Shown here: piece by piece, positions 6,167-8,678 of the stretch
Numbering within the stretch: the stretch's first letter is position 1
Layout: the number at the start of each line of letters is the position of its first letter
Source: an uncultured Allobaculum sp.
GTDB taxonomy: Bacteria; Bacillota_I; Bacilli_A; Erysipelotrichales; Erysipelotrichaceae
DNA: 8,678 nt
Direction of reading: 5' to 3'
Assembly: GCA_910577085.1 (NCBI GenBank)
Contig: CAJTLE010000119.1
Span: 1 to 8,678 of the forward strand
The notes under the pieces: model-generated
Told to the model about the DNA's origin: nothing
Databases searched by the model: none
The model's input: the letters and a program-made list of their open reading frames with translations, nothing else
Position numbers and translations under genes: made by a program

Positions 6167-6317
6167 TGCAGGATTGTGGGTATAGAAAAAGAAGAGGATG
6201 TAAAGTGGGATGAAAAAGAGAATGAGATCCGTGAAAGTGAAAGCCTTCCCAGCGAAAAAATGCGAAATTCCATGAGCATCTTAATACGAAATTAAGTCAA
6301 TTCTGTTTGACTATGGG

Positions 6318-6350
6318 TAGAACTTGTTTTGAAAGTTCTAGGGAAGGTGG
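6318..6350 (+). promoter_or_regulatory. Hairpin abutting the transporter ribosome binding site
   Basis: TAGAACTT (6318-6325) pairs with AAGTTCTA (6333-6340) around GTTTTGA. It is followed without a gap by GGGAAGGTGG (6341-6350), the ribosome binding site for the ATG at 6355. It may tune translation or act as an operator, or may be chance. Confidence 0.45.
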
Positions 6351-6354
6351 AATT

Positions 6355-7728
6355 ATGGCAGCACTAGCTCCATGGATTGCGGTCGCTATCTTCTTGTTGA
6401 TGTTCATTTTGATCATCCTCGATAAATGGCCGCATCATTACATAACTTTATGCTGCGGAGCTGCGACACTGATTCTGGTATTCGCGCTTTGCATGCAGTC
6501 ATGGGATGCCATTGTGCAGACGTTGAATGTGCAAAGCATCTTTACGCCAGAGTTCTGGCATGTGACTTCAGAAGGAGCCGAATCTTCTTCTGGAATCAAC
6601 TGGTCAACCATCATCTTCATTGCGGGCATGATGGTTATGGTCGAAGGCATGGCCGAAGCGGGATTCTTCCAGTGGTTATGTCTGAAACTTGCCAAGCTTG
6701 TTCATTACAAAGCTTCCGCAATCTTTATTGTCTTTACGATTATGGCCGCTGTTCTTTCCATGTTCATCGACTCGATCACGGTCATTCTTTTCCTGGCTGC
6801 GGTTACCGTTGAACTGGCAAAGATCCTTAAGTTCAATCCAGTTCCGGTGATTCTGTCCGAAATCTTCTGCTCGAACCTTGGCGGCTCCGCCACAATGTGC
6901 GGCGATCCACCTAACATCATCATCGGAACTTCATTAGGCCTGACATTCTTTGACTTTCTGACCAATACCGGTTTGATTGCCGCCATTTCGCTGATTGCTG
7001 CGGTGTTTTACTTCTGGTTTTGCTTCCGCAAAGAATTTAAAGAAGCGGATCGTCAGGAAATTGATCCAAAGACTCTGCCAATTCCGGCAGAAGCCATTAA
7101 AAACCGAACGGCCTTTATTTTATCGATCATGATCTTCCTGATTGCGGTCGTCCTGCTGGTAACCCATGCCAACACCGGTCTGACGGTTGCCTTTATCGGT
7201 ACGTTCATTGGTCTGATTACTTTGCTTTGCAACTACAAAAAAGCCGGCACGATTCTCAAACGCGTCGACTATAAAACGTTGTTATTTTTCATCGGATTGT
7301 TTGTAGTTGTTGGCGGACTTGAGAAAACTGGCGTCCTCCAGCAGATTGCCTACTTCATTGCAGACATCTCCGGTGGTAATGTAGTGTTAGTTATTGTCAT
7401 TATTCTGTGGATTTCCGCACTGGCCAGCGCATTCGTCGACAACATTCCTTTCTCGGCAACCATGATTCCAATCATTACAACGCTTGCCTCTACACAGGGA
7501 ATTTCCATCCGGACTCTTGCCTGGGCTTTGAGTATTGGTACTGATATCGGTGGAAGTGCCACCCCAATTGGTGCAAGTGCCAACGTTGTCGGAACCGCAG
7601 TGGCAATGAAAAACGGTTACCCGATTGGCTGGAAGGACTATTGTAAATATGCCGTCCCTGCTACGATTCTTGTTCTGGCAATTTCGACTGGCATTATCCT
7701 TCTGCGCTACGTGGTACTTGGAGGATAA
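6355..7728 (+). CDS. ArsB/NhaD family (ion transporter superfamily) membrane transporter
   Basis: The 457-residue protein is a multi-pass membrane carrier of the ArsB/NhaD part of the ion transporter superfamily, whose members move arsenite, Na+/H+, or dicarboxylates and other anions. The substrate cannot be read from sequence. The two-fold internal repeat typical of the superfamily is clear. The first half carries FIDS (138-141) and GGSATMCGDPPN (176-187); the second carries FVDN (360-363) and GGSATPIGASAN (399-410). A hydrophilic loop (about 224-252) joins the halves. About ten to eleven hydrophobic segments are visible. I chose the ATG at 6355 because GGGAAGGTGG lies just upstream and the protein then begins at the first membrane segment; the longer frame from TTG 6307 would read through the hairpin and binding site. 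The next gene starts 6 bp past the stop, so the two form an operon. Confidence 0.9.
   Translation: MAALAPWIAVAIFLLMFILIILDKWPHHYITLCCGAATLILVFALCMQSWDAIVQTLNVQSIFTPEFWHVTSEGAESSSGINWSTIIFIAGMMVMVEGMAEAGFFQWLCLKLAKLVHYKASAIFIVFTIMAAVLSMFIDSITVILFLAAVTVELAKILKFNPVPVILSEIFCSNLGGSATMCGDPPNIIIGTSLGLTFFDFLTNTGLIAAISLIAAVFYFWFCFRKEFKEADRQEIDPKTLPIPAEAIKNRTAFILSIMIFLIAVVLLVTHANTGLTVAFIGTFIGLITLLCNYKKAGTILKRVDYKTLLFFIGLFVVVGGLEKTGVLQQIAYFIADISGGNVVLVIVIILWISALASAFVDNIPFSATMIPIITTLASTQGISIRTLAWALSIGTDIGGSATPIGASANVVGTAVAMKNGYPIGWKDYCKYAVPATILVLAISTGIILLRYVVLGG
7720..7724 (+). promoter_or_regulatory. Ribosome binding site of the cytidylate-kinase-like gene inside the transporter gene
   Basis: GGAGG overlaps the last codons of the transporter (stop at 7726-7728) and lies 10 nt before the ATG at 7735, which favours translational coupling. 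Confidence 0.65.
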
Positions 7729-7734
7729 AAGAGA

Positions 7735-8367
7735 ATGGAAGAAACACCTAATCATCAGCTGATTATCGCAATCGACCGTGAGTTCGGCAGCGGCGGTAAG
7801 GAAATCGCCACCATTATTGGTGAGCGCCTCAAACTGCCGGTATTTGAAAAAAATATCTTACAGAGCTTAGGGATTGCCAACCAGAAAGATGTTCAGGACT
7901 TGTATTATCGCGATGAAAGCCCGCGCTGGAAACTGACCAGCCGGACCGTCAAAGGCCTGACCAATTCCAATGAAGCGGCATTAGCGGCAATGGAATTTGA
8001 CTTTCTGCGTGACAAAGCCCGCAACGGCGATTCCTTCATTATTCTTGGGCACTGTGCTGAGGAAGTTTTGAAAGAGTACCCTTGCATGGCAGCCTTCTTC
8101 GTTTCGGCGGATGAAGAATTCAAACTGCCCCGGATTATGGCCGAAGCCAATTTATCCAGAGAAGACGCCATCGCCAAGATGAAACGTCACAACTGGAAAC
8201 GGAAAAACTACCACAACTCCTATTGTGAACACAAATGGGGTTCATCGGAAAACTACGATCTGTGCATCCGCTCTGATAAACTTGGAACCCAGCGTTCTGC
8301 AGATCTGCTGATCAAATTCATCGCTGAAAAATATCCTGATATTTTTGAACATCACGTCAACAAATAG
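7735..8367 (+). CDS. Cytidylate kinase-like family protein
   Basis: The 210-residue cytosolic protein matches the cytidylate kinase-like group (Cytidylate_kin2 type), P-loop proteins related to CMP kinase whose substrate is mostly unknown. The nucleotide-binding loop is REFGSGGKEI at 15-24 (K22 the likely phosphate-binding lysine). FIILGHCAEEVL at 101-112 matches the family block usually seen as 'IVGRCAD.IL', but the arginine is histidine here. A basic lid-like segment, KRKNYHNSYCEHKWG (155-169), and NYDLCIRSDKLG (173-184) are characteristic of the group. It is the second gene of an operon with the upstream transporter and is followed by a terminator. It is not the housekeeping cmk by sequence; whether it phosphorylates CMP or another small molecule, perhaps one linked to the transporter, is unknown. 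Confidence 0.88.
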   Translation: MEETPNHQLIIAIDREFGSGGKEIATIIGERLKLPVFEKNILQSLGIANQKDVQDLYYRDESPRWKLTSRTVKGLTNSNEAALAAMEFDFLRDKARNGDSFIILGHCAEEVLKEYPCMAAFFVSADEEFKLPRIMAEANLSREDAIAKMKRHNWKRKNYHNSYCEHKWGSSENYDLCIRSDKLGTQRSADLLIKFIAEKYPDIFEHHVNK

Positions 8368-8386
8368 GGAAAACTAAGACAAAACC

Positions 8387-8412
8387 AAGGCAGGCAAAGT
8401 CCTGCCTTTTTT
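8387..8412 (+). terminator. Intrinsic terminator of the transporter/kinase operon
   Basis: AAGGCAGG (8387-8394) pairs with CCTGCCTT (8401-8408) around CAAAGT and runs into six T (8407-8412). It starts 20 nt past the stop codon. Confidence 0.9.
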
Positions 8413-8470
8413 CATGCCCCAAGGATGGAAGCAAAATTGGGCGCTCAAACAATCAGTCAATTCTTTGAAT

Positions 8471-8513
8471 AGCCTGATGACCATCCTTCGATCTACAATT
8501 GGAATATCAGGCT
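8471..8513. repeat. 8-bp inverted repeat AGCCTGAT / ATCAGGCT
   Basis: AGCCTGAT (8471-8478) and ATCAGGCT (8506-8513) are exact complements 27 nt apart. The motif recurs at 8626-8633 and, as AGCCTGA, at 8639-8645. Confidence 0.45.
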
Positions 8514-8559
8514 GGCCGCAGGCCTGTCTGAATCAGATCAACTAAAATGAGGTCAATGA

Positions 8560-8592
8560 CCCCACCCAAACTGCCTTGCAATTTGGATGGGG
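8560..8592. repeat. 33-bp palindromic dispersed repeat, right copy
   Basis: Same 15-bp arms as the copy at 74-106, including both C/A (minus-strand G-U) positions, with loop CTT in place of ATA. The flanks of the two copies show no similarity, so the repeat unit is just the palindrome. No T-tract follows on either strand. Confidence 0.75.
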
Positions 8593-8629
8593 CTTGAAAT
8601 AAGAAGCTTTCATGCATCTGTTTCAAGCC
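8591..8629. repeat. 9-bp inverted repeat overlapping the right palindrome
   Basis: GGCTTGAAA (8591-8599) and TTTCAAGCC (8621-8629) are exact complements; the first two G are shared with the end of the 33-bp palindrome. The region 8413-8678 contains no supportable gene. Confidence 0.45.
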
Positions 8630-8678
8630 TGATTGACTAGCCTGAGTCTTAACTGACTACGTTATTTGAGAATTGACC

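Noticed and set aside
6307..6354. Longer N-terminus of the transporter from TTG 6307
   Set aside because: The extra 16 residues would be encoded by the hairpin and ribosome binding site of the ATG at 6355, and are not membrane-like.
7387..7755. 122-residue minus-strand frame
   Set aside because: It is antisense to the transporter, whose motifs are clear, and has no ribosome binding site or domain.
1..8678. CRISPR array, tRNA or rRNA gene, or complete insertion sequence
   Set aside because: No regularly spaced repeats, no tRNA- or rRNA-like sequence and no transposase core was seen on either strand.

Overview
The window looks like chromosomal DNA of a low-to-mid GC Gram-positive bacterium (Bacillota). 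The signs are strong AGGAGG-type ribosome binding sites, several hairpin-plus-T-tract intrinsic terminators and a one-subunit membrane acyltransferase of the PlsY type. Erysipelotrichia or a related gut Clostridia lineage would fit, but that placement is a guess. No rRNA, tRNA, CRISPR array, transposase or phage gene is visible.

Layout. Positions 1-610 (+) hold two in-frame, tandemly duplicated copies of a short protein tail separated by one stop codon. They are probably remnants of an Rpn/PD-(D/E)XK-type transposase-nuclease tail. A bidirectional terminator at 674-716 separates them from four single minus-strand genes: plsY (692-1444, phospholipid acyltransferase), a PAP2-family membrane phosphatase with a charged tail (1890-2897), a DJ-1/PfpI-family protein (3118-3669) and a GatZ/KbaZ-like sugar-phosphate protein (4091-5407). 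The last three each have a terminator behind them, so the minus-strand genes look like separate transcription units rather than one operon. After a 947-bp stretch without a gene, a two-gene plus-strand operon follows: an ArsB/NhaD-type ion transporter (6355-7728) and, 6 bp later, a cytidylate-kinase-like protein (7735-8367), closed by a strong terminator. The last 265 bp are non-coding and rich in inverted repeats.

Functions. plsY and the PAP2 phosphatase both act on membrane lipids (phosphatidate synthesis; possible dephosphorylation of phosphatidate, PGP or undecaprenyl-PP) but are not co-transcribed. The GatZ-like gene stands without a catalytic GatY/KbaY aldolase, PTS or kinase gene nearby, so its role may differ from the E. 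coli system. The transporter and kinase-like gene are tightly spaced and probably translationally coupled.

The least expected features are a 33-bp near-perfect palindrome present once near each end of the window (74-106 and 8560-8592) with identical arms and a variable loop, the tandem duplication at the left edge, and a pair of 14-bp direct repeats just upstream of a TATAAT box before the transporter operon. I see no convincing complete novel system; the palindromic repeat family and the transporter/kinase pair are the best leads.
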